DNA from: Microbacterium sp. p3-SID336
GTDB taxonomy: Bacteria > Actinomycetota > Actinomycetes > Actinomycetales > Microbacteriaceae
Assembly: GCF_025143365.1 (NCBI RefSeq)
Contig: NZ_JALXPE010000055.1
Location: 1-25,487 of the forward strand
Direction: 5' to 3'
Length of the DNA: 25,487 nucleotides
Below, piece after piece: positions 7,756 to 16,761 of the stretch. Position 1 is the first letter of the stretch. Every line of letters begins with the position of its first letter. The notes beneath the pieces are model-generated. The model was not told the DNA's origin, ran no database searches, and worked only from the letters and a program-made list of their open reading frames with translations. Made by a program: the position numbers and the translations under genes.

Positions 7756-9041
7756 GGGTGCTCCTCCGGGGTGGGGGCCAGGGTGAGGGCGGCGGCGTGC
7801 TGGGCGGACGCGTCCGCGGTGAGGGGGAGTTCGGCACGAAGCAGCCAACTGCCTGGGCCCGTCGGTCCGGACTGCAGCGTGCCGCGGGCATGAGCCGCGC
7901 GCTCGGACAGCCCGCGGAGGCCGAATCCCTCCGAGCCGACCTGCCCGGAGACGCCATCATTGCGGATGTCGATGCGAACGCTGTCAGCACCGTGGTCGAT
8001 CCGCACCCGCACCGCCGTGGCGCCAGGGGCATGACGCATCGCGTTCGTGACGCCCTCCTGCACGATCCGCCCCACTGCGTGGGCCGTCGCCGGAGGCAGG
8101 TCCGCGCTCCCTGACACCGCGAGGGTGACCGGGTACCCCGCTCGCTGGGCCGCTGCCACGGTGTCTCTCGGCTCGACCGGCTGCGCGGGGGCGAGCGGAA
8201 GCGGGGCGTCGTCATCGCGCAGCACCCCGAGCATCAGGCGCATCTCGGTGAGGGCGCTGCGCGCCGTATCGGCAGCCGTCGATGCCGCCGCGCGTGCCTG
8301 GTCGCGGTCCGGCGTCGCCGCCGCCCCCTCGGACAGCGCGACGATCACCGTGAGCGAGTGCGACACGATGTCGTGCATCTCCCTGGCGATGCGCGCACGC
8401 TCGGCCGCCGCGGCGAGCTGCGCCTGCTGATCGCGCTCGACCAGCAGCTGACGGGACCGCGCGATCACGGCATCGAGGTACCGCTTGCGGTTGCCCACGT
8501 TGACGCCGATGAGCGTGCCGATCAGACCGAGCACGACCGCGGCGAGTACCGCGTTGCTCCCCGACTGCAGCGTGATGGCTCCGGTTCCCCACAGCAGCGC
8601 GCCGACCGCGAAGAGCACGGTCAGGCCGCCGGCATACGTGATCCATGCCAGTCGGGACGAGCTGTAGACCGCAAGGGAGTATGCGGCCACCAGCAGGAGC
8701 GGACTGCCGCCGGGGAAGACGGAGAACAGGAACAGCATCTCCAGCGCATACGCCGTGACCGCGGGGAGCAGCGGCACGCGGCGCCGCCAGAGCAGCGTGG
8801 CGCAGGCGAGGACCACGGCGGTCGGTCCCAGCACGGACAGCAGGAACGCGAACGGCTCGGGCAGCGAGGGATCCAGGCGAGCGGCGGGGGTGAGCGAGAG
8901 CAGGATGCACAGGATGGTGAGCATCACGTCGGCCACCACGGGATGCCGCGCCCAGAACCGCCGGAGCACCCCGGGAGGACGCGGAAGCCGCAGCTCCTCG
9001 TCCTCCCGGATCGAGTCGCTGCGGCTTCGCGTTCTGCTCAC
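7752..9041 (-). CDS. NarL-family sensor histidine kinase
   Basis: Membrane kinase of 429 residues. Several hydrophobic segments lie between about 36 and 182, with short loops and no large extracellular sensor domain, so it probably senses in or near the membrane. The HisKA_3 domain carries the phospho-acceptor H223 in RIAREMHDIVSHSL. The ATPase domain has QEGVTNAMRHA (N333) and a G-box GFGLRGLSERA (373-383). GTG 9041 is the start, 9 nt after the permease stop. The short sensor and the linked ABC exporter resemble LiaS/DesK-type envelope-stress or drug-sensing systems. Confidence 0.92.
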   Translation of the reverse strand: MSRTRSRSDSIREDEELRLPRPPGVLRRFWARHPVVADVMLTILCILLSLTPAARLDPSLPEPFAFLLSVLGPTAVVLACATLLWRRRVPLLPAVTAYALEMLFLFSVFPGGSPLLLVAAYSLAVYSSSRLAWITYAGGLTVLFAVGALLWGTGAITLQSGSNAVLAAVVLGLIGTLIGVNVGNRKRYLDAVIARSRQLLVERDQQAQLAAAAERARIAREMHDIVSHSLTVIVALSEGAAATPDRDQARAAASTAADTARSALTEMRLMLGVLRDDDAPLPLAPAQPVEPRDTVAAAQRAGYPVTLAVSGSADLPPATAHAVGRIVQEGVTNAMRHAPGATAVRVRIDHGADSVRIDIRNDGVSGQVGSEGFGLRGLSERAAHARGTLQSGPTGPGSWLLRAELPLTADASAQHAAALTLAPTPEEHP

Positions 9042-9050
9042 GGGCCGACT

Positions 9051-9863
9051 CTACGCGTCGCGCGTGCGCAGCACGGCCCAAGCGGCCAGCAGTCCGCCGA
9101 CCACCCAGCAGCCCAGCGTCAGGTAGGCGACGGGCTCGTCCAGCGCAGAGCCGTCGCCGGGCACGATGACGTTCTGGGCCGCGGCGACAGGAAGGTACGC
9201 CGAGGCATCGACCACCCACGCCCATGCTTCCCCGGCGAGCGTGAAGAAGTTGGCCACGACCGGGAGCACGAACAGCAGGCCGACCGTCGCGGCGATCGCC
9301 CCCGCGCCTGAGCGCAGGATGAAGCCGAAGGCGACGCCGATCAGCGCGAACACGGCCATCGAGAGCGACGCGACGACGATCGGCAGCAGCGACGCCGAGG
9401 GGTCGGCCCACTCGATGGACTGATCCCTCGGGGCGACGACGAGCGAGACGGCGAGTGCCGCGACACCGAAGATCGCGAGCGACGACACGAACAGGAACAG
9501 CGCCAGGACGACGGACTTCGCCAGCAGCACCGAGCCGCGGATCGGATCGGCCGTGAGGGTCGAGCGGATCATCCCGGTGGAGTACTCGCCGGTCACCGCG
9601 ATCGCGCCGATGATGCCGGCGAGCAGCATGGTGAACTGGATCGGCATCACGACCGCCTGGATCGGCTCGAACCCCGGCATGTCGACGGCCTGCGCGATGA
9701 GCACCGCGATACCGATCGTGAGGACGGCCGCGATCGCGATGGACCACCACGTGGATCGCAGGGTGGACAGCTTGATCCACTCGCTGCGCACGGCGCGGAC
9801 GAACGTGAGGCGTCGACCGGTGTCGACGCGGGGGGTCGTGACGACCGGTGCCTGAGCGGTCAT
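9051..9863 (-). CDS. ABC-2 type transporter permease
   Basis: Integral membrane protein of 270 residues with about six hydrophobic segments (first at about 41-60, last at about 247-265). The N-terminal VRAVRSEWIKLSTLRSTWW and the segment TGEYSTGMIRSTLTADP (91-107) are typical of ABC-2 permeases paired with single ATPases in actinobacteria. ATG 9863 overlaps the ATPase stop by 4 nt. It would form the membrane channel with the upstream ATPase, probably exporting a lipid-like compound or an antimicrobial. The substrate cannot be read from the sequence. Confidence 0.9.
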   Translation of the reverse strand: MTAQAPVVTTPRVDTGRRLTFVRAVRSEWIKLSTLRSTWWSIAIAAVLTIGIAVLIAQAVDMPGFEPIQAVVMPIQFTMLLAGIIGAIAVTGEYSTGMIRSTLTADPIRGSVLLAKSVVLALFLFVSSLAIFGVAALAVSLVVAPRDQSIEWADPSASLLPIVVASLSMAVFALIGVAFGFILRSGAGAIAATVGLLFVLPVVANFFTLAGEAWAWVVDASAYLPVAAAQNVIVPGDGSALDEPVAYLTLGCWVVGGLLAAWAVLRTRDA

Positions 9864-10771
9864 GACAGCTCCTTCGTGCGGTACTCGACGGCGTCGCCGG
9901 TGAGCGCGAGATACGCGTCCTCGAGCGAGCCGGTGGCGGGGGTGAGCTCGTGCAGCGGGATGCCACGCTCCGCGGCGAGGTCGCCGATGCGAGCGGCAGG
10001 CAGGCCGACGACCTCCAGCACGTCGGGAGCGGAGCTGACGATCTCCACGTCGGAGCCGGCGACGGCAGCGGCCAGGTCGGTGGGCCGAGGGGTGCGAACC
10101 CGGACGGTGGTCGTCGTCCACGAGCGGACCAGGTCGGCCAGCGGGGCGTCCGCGAGGACCCGGCCGCGCCCCATCACGATCACGTGGTCGGCGGTCTGCG
10201 CCATCTCGCTCATGAGGTGACTGGACAGCAGCACCGTCCGACCCTCCGATGCCGCGTGACGCACGAACTGCCGGACCCAGCGCACGCCCTCCGGGTCGAG
10301 ACCGTTGACCGGCTCGTCCAGGATCAGGGTGTGCGGATCGCCCAGGAGCGCGGACGCGATCCCGAGACGCTGCCCCATGCCGAGCGAGAACTTGCCCGCG
10401 CGCTTACGGGCGACCGATCCGATGCCCGCGAGGTCGATGACCTCATCCACACGGGAGGAGGGGATGCCGTGCGTCGCCGCCATGGCCCGCAGATGGTTGC
10501 GCGCCGTTCGGCCCGTGTGCACGGCCTTCGCGTCGAGCAGGACGCCCACCTCGGTGAGCGGCGCACGGAGCTTGCGGTACTCGCGCCCCGCCACCGCGGC
10601 ACGACCCGAGGTCGGACGGTCCAGCCCGACGATCATGCGCATCGTGGTGGACTTGCCGGCCCCGTTGGGCCCGAGGAAGCCGGTCACACTCCCCGGCTGC
10701 ACCGTGAAGGACACGTCGTCGACGGCCGTCTTGTCTCCGAACCTCTTCGTGAGGCCTTCTGCTGTGATCAT
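9860..10771 (-). CDS. ABC exporter ATP-binding protein
   Basis: ATPase of 303 residues with Walker A GPNGAGKST (34-42), a signature region FSLGMGQRLGIA (128-139) in which the usual SGGQ is SLGMGQ, Walker B LILDEP (149-154) and D-loop GLDPEG, then SSHLMSEM with the switch His. The C-terminal 80 residues are a typical extension of drug-type (DrrA/BcrA) ATPases. ATG 10771 lies exactly 6 nt behind TAACGT on the minus strand, suggesting a leaderless mRNA; GGAGG is only 1 nt from the ATG, too close to act as a normal ribosome binding site. It heads the unit ATPase, permease, kinase, regulator. Confidence 0.93.
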   Translation of the reverse strand: MITAEGLTKRFGDKTAVDDVSFTVQPGSVTGFLGPNGAGKSTTMRMIVGLDRPTSGRAAVAGREYRKLRAPLTEVGVLLDAKAVHTGRTARNHLRAMAATHGIPSSRVDEVIDLAGIGSVARKRAGKFSLGMGQRLGIASALLGDPHTLILDEPVNGLDPEGVRWVRQFVRHAASEGRTVLLSSHLMSEMAQTADHVIVMGRGRVLADAPLADLVRSWTTTTVRVRTPRPTDLAAAVAGSDVEIVSSAPDVLEVVGLPAARIGDLAAERGIPLHELTPATGSLEDAYLALTGDAVEYRTKELS

Positions 10772-10777
10772 GCCTCC

Positions 10778-10783
10778 ACGTTA
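10778..10783 (-). promoter_or_regulatory. -10 box TAACGT, leaderless start of the ABC-kinase unit
   Basis: TAACGT (minus strand), then GGAGGC, then ATG 10771. The 6-nt gap would place the transcription start on the A of ATG. Confidence 0.5.
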
Positions 10784-10835
10784 CGGAGAGCGGGTCGGCG
10801 CGTGCGTCCTCCTCCGGTATACATTCGCCGGCAGT

Positions 10836-10857
10836 GCCTCCACCCCGCGGTGGAGGC
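10836..10857. promoter_or_regulatory. 9-bp perfect inverted repeat between divergent promoters
   Basis: GCCTCCACC-CCGC-GGTGGAGGC. It lies about 55 bp from each of the two opposed -10 boxes (10778-10783 minus and 10910-10915 plus). An operator or a binding site of the response regulator encoded by the unit is plausible but unproven. Confidence 0.4.
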
Positions 10858-10909
10858 GGACGGCTCGACGCATGCGGCGGCGCGGAACGAGACGCGGTGC
10901 ACGCTCCGA

Positions 10910-10915
10910 TAGTGT
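10910..10915 (+). promoter_or_regulatory. -10 box TAGTGT, leaderless start of the DMT transporter gene
   Basis: TAGTGT followed by CGACAG and GTG 10922. No Shine-Dalgarno sequence is present; the -35 region is weak. Confidence 0.55.
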
Positions 10916-10921
10916 CGACAG

Positions 10922-11863
10922 GTGACAGACACCCGCCGGCTCTCCGCGCCCCTCGCCCTCGGCGGGGCGGTCGCGATCGGCGTGATGACCGCGATCCAGG
11001 CCCGCATCAACGGAGTGTTGGGCGTACGCGTGGACAACGGCATCGTCGCGGGCTTCGTGTCCTTCTCCGTCGGACTCGTCGCCCTCGCTGCGGTGATCTC
11101 GCTGCTCCCGTCCGCCCGTCGCGGCGCCGCGCGACTGTGGGCGGGCGTTCGCGGGCGTACGATCCCGTTCTGGATGCTGCTCGGCGGCGCATGCGGGGCG
11201 CTCACGGTGTCCACCCAGGGGCTGACCGCCGGCGTGCTCGGAGTATCGCTGTTCAGCGTCGGCGTCGTCGCCGGGCAGACGCTGCACGGACTCGTGCTGG
11301 ACCGCATCGGCTTCGGGCCCGCCGGTGTCGTGGCCGTGACGCCCGGGCGGGTGCTGGGTGGCGCGCTCGCGCTCGCCGCGGTGGCCATCTCCCTCTCGGG
11401 GGACGTCCTGGCCTCCGCTCCGCTGTGGATGCTGCTGCTGCCGTTCGCGGCCGGTGTCGGCATCGCGTGGCAGGCCGCGACCAACGGCCGACTCGCGCAG
11501 CGGGTGGAGTCGCCCATCGCGGCGACGCTCATGAGCTTCATCACGGGCACAGTGGTGCTCGCCCTCGCCGCGACGGCGAGCATCGCCCTCACCGGCGCGC
11601 CCGACCCGCTGCCGGCGGAGCCGTGGCTGTACGTCGGCGGGTTCCTCGGCGCCGCGTACATCCTGCTCGGCGCGTTCATCGTGGCGCACACGGGGGTGCT
11701 GCTGATGGGCCTCGGCTCGGTGCTCGGCCAGCTCGTGACCTCGGTCGTGATCGACCTGCTGTGGCCCACGGAGGCCGGGCCCGCACTGTGGCAGGTCGTC
11801 GCCATGGTGCTGGTGGCGGTGGCCTCGGTGCTGGTCGCGGTGCCGCGCCGCCGCCGACGCTGA
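10922..11863 (+). CDS. DMT-family transporter (YdcZ/DUF606 type)
   Basis: Membrane protein of 313 residues made of two similar halves of about five hydrophobic segments each (about 8-145 and 165-305). The repeat is visible as an Ala/Gly-rich helix followed by a short Asn/Arg-containing turn (AIQARINGVLG in the first half, WQAATNGRLAQRVESP in the second). This is the pattern of DUF606/YdcZ members of the drug/metabolite transporter superfamily. The substrate is unknown. It has a basic C-terminus (PRRRRR). GTG 10922 is chosen because TAGTGT lies 6 nt upstream. The gene diverges from the ABC unit and ends 4 nt from the convergent nitroreductase-like gene. Confidence 0.88.
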   Translation: MTDTRRLSAPLALGGAVAIGVMTAIQARINGVLGVRVDNGIVAGFVSFSVGLVALAAVISLLPSARRGAARLWAGVRGRTIPFWMLLGGACGALTVSTQGLTAGVLGVSLFSVGVVAGQTLHGLVLDRIGFGPAGVVAVTPGRVLGGALALAAVAISLSGDVLASAPLWMLLLPFAAGVGIAWQAATNGRLAQRVESPIAATLMSFITGTVVLALAATASIALTGAPDPLPAEPWLYVGGFLGAAYILLGAFIVAHTGVLLMGLGSVLGQLVTSVVIDLLWPTEAGPALWQVVAMVLVAVASVLVAVPRRRRR

Positions 11864-11867
11864 GCGA

Positions 11868-12572
11868 CTAGGTCTTCTTCGAGCCCCGCTCCTTCTTGTC
11901 CTTCTTCTTGTCGCGCTTGTCCTTCTTCTTGCTCTTCTTCTTCTCGCGCTTCGCGACGCTGATCTTCCCGTCGCGCTTCTTCCCGGCCTCCGTCGGGCCG
12001 GCGTCCGGAGTCGCGGCGAGAGAACCTCCCGGGAGCGGCGACGGCGGCCGTGTCAGCAGTCGGCGGGCGTCGACGGATTTGCGGCGACCCGGCCTCTTCC
12101 CTTCAGGCTTCGCGCCGACGTAGAGCCAGCCGAGCAGCTCCTCGTCCTCGCCGAGTCCGTGCATCGTCGCCACCGGGCGCGAGCGCGTGTAGTGGCCCGT
12201 GCGCCAGATGACACCCCATCCGGCCTCGTCGAGCAGGAGGCTCAGCACGTGCGCGACACCCGAGGCCACCGCTTCCTGCTCCCAGCGCGGGACCTTCTCG
12301 CTCGGGCGATAGCTCGCGACCACGGCGATCAGCAGCGGTGCCCGCAACGGCTTCGAGGAAGGGGTGTCGTCGCCCTGCGCCTCAGCGATCGCTGTTCCCA
12401 GGCGCTCTCGGTCGGCTCCGCGCAGTTCCAGCAGCCGCCATGGCCGGAGCGAGGAGTGGTCGGCCACGCGACCAGCCGCGGCGACGAGGGGCAGCAGGTC
12501 CTCGCGCGAGGGTGCGGTGTCTCCCACCTTCGACCAGGACTGCCGTGCGCGCACGGCGTCGAGGGCGCTCAC
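11868..12572 (-). CDS. Nitroreductase-family protein with a Lys-rich C-terminal tail
   Basis: 234-residue protein. The N-terminal part (RARQSWSKV near 8-16, ADHSSLRPWRLLEL at 38-50), the central APLLIAVVASY (78-88) and the helix with LLLDEAGWGVIWRTG (112-126) match the FMN-binding nitroreductase fold. The partner is probably an NAD(P)H-dependent reduction and the substrate is unknown. Residues 198-234 form an unusual tail of Lys, Arg, Asp and Glu (for example REKKKSKKKDKRDKKKDKK), which is not part of the enzyme fold and may bind nucleic acid or polyphosphate (inference). GTG 12572 overlaps the msrB stop by 4 nt (GTGA), implying translational coupling; the longer reading to 12824 is rejected because it would overlap msrB. 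Confidence 0.85.
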   Translation of the reverse strand: MSALDAVRARQSWSKVGDTAPSREDLLPLVAAAGRVADHSSLRPWRLLELRGADRERLGTAIAEAQGDDTPSSKPLRAPLLIAVVASYRPSEKVPRWEQEAVASGVAHVLSLLLDEAGWGVIWRTGHYTRSRPVATMHGLGEDEELLGWLYVGAKPEGKRPGRRKSVDARRLLTRPPSPLPGGSLAATPDAGPTEAGKKRDGKISVAKREKKKSKKKDKRDKKKDKKERGSKKT

Positions 12573-12973
12573 GACTCTTCGGGCGTGAAGTTCAGTGCGA
12601 TCGAGTTCATGCAGTAGCGGTCTCCGGTCGGCGTGCCGAAGCCGTCGGGGAAGACATGGCCGAGGTGCGAGCCGCAGGTCGCGCAGCGGACCTCGGTGCG
12701 GACCATGCCCAGGCTCGTGTCCTCGAGCAGCTCGACGGCGTCCGGGCGGATGGACTCGTAGAAGCTCGGCCACCCGCAGCCGGAGTCGAACTTCGTGCCG
12801 CTCTTGAACAGCTCGGCGCCGCACGCGCCGCAGGTGTAGTGGCCGGCACGCTCCTCGTCGAGCAGCTCGCCCGTCCAGGCGCGTTCGGTCGCGGCCTCGC
12901 GGAGCACGGCGTACTGCTCTTCGCCGAGTTCATCGCGCCACTCGTCTTCGGTCTTGTCCACGCTGTACGACAT
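12569..12973 (-). CDS. msrB: Peptide methionine-(R)-S-oxide reductase MsrB
   Basis: Repairs oxidised methionine (the R-sulfoxide) in proteins. The 134-residue protein has the zinc cysteines CGAC (C48, C51) and CATC (C97, C100), the CGWPSF box (66-71) and the catalytic cysteine C121 in GDRYCMNSIAL. Size and order match stand-alone MsrB enzymes. ATG 12973 has a strong GGGAGGAC upstream (minus strand, about 12978-12985). It is coupled to the nitroreductase-like gene downstream, so the two probably form a small redox-repair unit. It diverges from the DUF2332 gene. Confidence 0.96.
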   Translation of the reverse strand: MSYSVDKTEDEWRDELGEEQYAVLREAATERAWTGELLDEERAGHYTCGACGAELFKSGTKFDSGCGWPSFYESIRPDAVELLEDTSLGMVRTEVRCATCGSHLGHVFPDGFGTPTGDRYCMNSIALNFTPEES

Positions 12974-13047
12974 GATGTCCTCCCGGGGGTCTCCCTCCAT
13001 TCTCCACGGTGTCACGCGGTCTCGGCGCTGCGTGTCAGAGTGGACGC

Positions 13048-14040
13048 ATGACCGACCCCGTGCAGGAGCGCTATGCGCGGTTCGCGCGCGATGAGGCCCC
13101 GGGGCGCAGCGCTCTGTACGCCGAGTGGGCGACGGGCGTCGCGGACGACGAGGAGCTGCGTGCCGTGCTGCGGCGCGTGCCGGAGACGCATCGGCAGCCG
13201 CCCCTCGTGTTCGCGGTCGCACGGCTTCTCGGCGCCCCGCTCGCCGGGTACCGTGAGTTCCGGTCGTTCGTGCTGACGAATGCGGAGGCGGTCGTCGCCG
13301 AGTGCGCAGCGCGGTCGCTGCAGACCAATGAGCCGCTCCGGCTCGCCGCGCTGCTTCCCGTGCTCAGCGAGATCGACGGACCTCTCGCGCTCCTCGAACT
13401 CGGGGCCTCCGCCGGGCTCTGCCTCTACCCCGACCGCTACTCCTACCGGTACACGGGCGAGGACGGCCGCGTGCGGCGTGCGCTCGACCCGGAGGACGGC
13501 CCATCCGCGGTGGTGCTCCACAGCCGCGTGACGGGCGAGCTCCCGGCGCTGCGGATGCCGCGGGTGGTGTGGAGAGCGGGCATCGACCTGGCACCGCTCG
13601 ACGCCGCCGATGACGCGGACCGTCGGTGGCTGCGCGGCCTCGTGTGGCCCGGAGAGGCGGGGCGGGAGCGTCGGGTGGAGGCCGCGCTCGACATCGCGGC
13701 GGCGGATCCTCCGCTGCTGGTGGCGGGCGATGCCGGGGAGCGCGTGGAGGAGCTCGCGGCGCGGGCGCCCGCCGATGCGACCCTCGTGATCACGACCCCG
13801 GGAGTGCTCGTGCACATCCCTCGGGCGGCACGCTCGGCTCTGGTCGCGCGCATCAGGTCGCTTCCCGCTCGCTGGGTGACGATCGACCCGCCGGGGCTGC
13901 TGGACGGCTGGGCGCCTCCGGTCGAGGCCGCCACCTGGCCGGGCTTCGTCGTGGCCCTCGACGGACGGGTGCGCGCGGCGGCGGATCCGCTCGGCCGATG
14001 GTGGGAGTGGCGCACGGGGGATCGGCCGGAGCCGTCCTAA
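13048..14040 (+). CDS. DUF2332 family protein
   Basis: 330-residue cytoplasmic protein of the DUF2332 family, function unknown. It begins with a short helical part (QERYARFARDEAPGRSALYAEWA) and contains LLELGASAGLCLYPDRYSYRY (115-135), which resembles the glycine-rich SAM-binding loop of methyltransferases, and later TTPGVLVHIPRAAR and a WWEWRTGDRPEP end. A SAM-dependent activity is possible but not shown. ATG 13048 is chosen; CAGAGT lies 6 nt upstream and may be a -10 box. A longer reading to 13009 is not supported. Confidence 0.85.
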   Translation: MTDPVQERYARFARDEAPGRSALYAEWATGVADDEELRAVLRRVPETHRQPPLVFAVARLLGAPLAGYREFRSFVLTNAEAVVAECAARSLQTNEPLRLAALLPVLSEIDGPLALLELGASAGLCLYPDRYSYRYTGEDGRVRRALDPEDGPSAVVLHSRVTGELPALRMPRVVWRAGIDLAPLDAADDADRRWLRGLVWPGEAGRERRVEAALDIAAADPPLLVAGDAGERVEELAARAPADATLVITTPGVLVHIPRAARSALVARIRSLPARWVTIDPPGLLDGWAPPVEAATWPGFVVALDGRVRAAADPLGRWWEWRTGDRPEPS

Positions 14041-14043
14041 CCT
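14038..14043 (+). promoter_or_regulatory. -10 box TAACCT, leaderless start of the DUF3263 gene
   Basis: TAACCT overlaps the TAA stop of the DUF2332 gene and is followed by GGAGCC and ATG 14050. GGAG could also act as a very close ribosome binding site, so the reading is not certain. Confidence 0.4.
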
Positions 14044-14049
14044 GGAGCC

Positions 14050-14307
14050 ATGTCCGAAGCCCTCACGGAGCGCGATCGCGCGATCCTCTCCCTCGAAGCC
14101 GCCTGGCCGCGGCACGGCGGGATGAAGGAGGAGGTCATCCGCAACACACTCGGGATGAGCGCCGCGCGCTACTACCAGCTGCTGGGCCGGCTGATCGAGA
14201 CCGAGGCCGCCCTGGCGCACGACCCGATGCTGGTGCGACGCCTCCGACGGCTGCGTGACACGCGCGGGGCACGGCGCGCAGCGCGCACTCCGGGGTTCGT
14301 CGGCTGA
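14050..14307 (+). CDS. DUF3263 family small HTH-like protein
   Basis: 85-residue basic protein of the DUF3263 family. It shows LTERDRAILSLEAAWPRHGGMKEEVIRNTLGMSAARYYQLLGRLI, which has the form of a winged or simple helix-turn-helix (the second helix about GMSAARYYQLLGR), and an Arg-rich tail. A DNA-binding regulatory role is likely but no target is known. In actinobacteria such genes often sit beside a LytR_C protein and groEL, as here. ATG 14050 starts 9 nt after the previous stop. Confidence 0.88.
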   Translation: MSEALTERDRAILSLEAAWPRHGGMKEEVIRNTLGMSAARYYQLLGRLIETEAALAHDPMLVRRLRRLRDTRGARRAARTPGFVG

Positions 14308-14368
14308 CATCCCGGCGTGCCGCCTCCACGCCGTCGTGCCGCGGAACGGATTGCCAGGGTGGTGCCGC

Positions 14369-14374
14369 TAGCAT
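14369..14374 (+). promoter_or_regulatory. -10 box TAGCAT, leaderless start of the LytR_C gene
   Basis: TAGCAT, then CGAGGG, then GTG 14381. The spacing is exactly 6 nt and there is no other ribosome binding site at good distance. Confidence 0.55.
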
Positions 14375-14380
14375 CGAGGG

Positions 14381-14959
14381 GTGTCCAAGCCCTCCCGTGA
14401 CCGATTCGACGACGTTCCTCGTTCCTCCGGACGCGTAGGGGCTCACCGCGCGGAAGCGCCGGGCATGAACGGCTGGGTCGTGCTCCTGTGGTCGTTCGTC
14501 GCCGCGCTCGTGCTGATCATCGCCGGCATCTTCGGCTCGCTCGTCGTCATGGGGCGCATCGAGCTCTTCCCGGCTGCCGCTCCGAGTGCGGCGCCGACCC
14601 CGGAGGAGACCGGCGTCGTCGACCCCACCTATTCGGTGATGATCCTGAACGCGACGCCCGACGAGGGTCTCGACGACCAGATGCGCGACACGCTCATCAA
14701 CACCGGGTGGCCCGCCGGCATCGTCTTCGCGAGCGACAGCGCGAGCGACGACTTCGCGACGACGACCGTGTACTACGTGAACGACGAGGACGAGCTGGCC
14801 GCCATCGGACTCGCCGGGGTCATCGGGGGAGCGGAGGTCCGCCAGGACGACTTCTACGCCGACCTGAACGACACCGGGGGCAAGCAGCTCACGGTGGTGA
14901 TCGGTCTCGACCGCTCCGCCTCTGCGCCCGAGACGCCCGAGGACACCCCGGCTCCCTGA
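14381..14959 (+). CDS. LytR C-terminal domain membrane protein
   Basis: 192 residues: an N-terminal cytoplasmic region (1-30), one membrane segment (about 31-57, WVVLLWSFVAALVLIIAGIF), a Pro/Ala linker and an extracytoplasmic LytR_C domain (about 80-178). The domain shows YSVMILNATPDEGLDDQMRDTL and the end KQLTVVIGLD, the pattern of the LytR/CpsA C-terminal domain. It lacks the catalytic LCP domain that attaches polymers to the wall, so it is an accessory or binding protein of the cell envelope. It is located just upstream of groEL on the same strand, but groEL has its own promoter. Confidence 0.87.
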   Translation: MSKPSRDRFDDVPRSSGRVGAHRAEAPGMNGWVVLLWSFVAALVLIIAGIFGSLVVMGRIELFPAAAPSAAPTPEETGVVDPTYSVMILNATPDEGLDDQMRDTLINTGWPAGIVFASDSASDDFATTTVYYVNDEDELAAIGLAGVIGGAEVRQDDFYADLNDTGGKQLTVVIGLDRSASAPETPEDTPAP

Positions 14960-14986
14960 CGCCCCTCTACAGGGCGGACGCGCGGC

Positions 14987-15015
14987 TTGCACTCGGGGGT
15001 GCCGAGTGCCAGAAT
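14987..15015 (+). promoter_or_regulatory. groEL promoter overlapping a degenerate CIRCE box
   Basis: TTGCAC (14987-14992), 17 nt, CAGAAT (15010-15015) is a good sigma-70-type promoter. Overlaid on it is CTTGCACTC-N9-GAGTGCCAG (14986-15012), a CIRCE-like repeat matching 14 of the 18 conserved positions. HrcA bound here would block RNA polymerase directly. Confidence 0.6.
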
Positions 15016-15019
15016 GGCG

Positions 15020-15046
15020 TTAGCACTCTCTCACTCTGAGTGCTAA
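15020..15046 (+). promoter_or_regulatory. CIRCE operator (HrcA binding site) of groEL
   Basis: A perfect match to the HrcA operator: TTAGCACTC-N9-GAGTGCTAA. It covers the predicted groEL transcription start (about 15022) and lies 36 nt before the start codon. It is expected to be released when HrcA loses activity during heat stress. Confidence 0.95.
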
Positions 15047-16702
<1,656 letters not shown>

Positions 16703-16716
16703 TCCCGCTCGCATGA

Positions 16717-16750
16717 CAGAAAGCCCCCGGCTCCGGCCGGGGGCTTTCTG
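16717..16750. terminator. Strong hairpin terminator between groEL and the WXG100 gene
   Basis: A perfect 15-bp stem: 16717-16731 (begins CAGAAAGCCC) pairs with 16736-16750, with a 4-nt loop TCCG. The stem ends in CTTTCTG, a partial U-run. Placed between the stops of two convergent genes, it can serve both strands. Confidence 0.85.
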
Positions 16751-16761
16751 CTGTCCGGGGG

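Noticed and set aside
8212..9966. Minus-strand 584-codon frame over the kinase and permease
   Set aside because: It overlaps two well-supported genes in another frame and its translation is Arg-rich without family features.
12572..12824. N-terminal extension of the nitroreductase-like protein
   Set aside because: It would run through msrB in another frame. The GTGA overlap at 12569-12572 gives a clear start.
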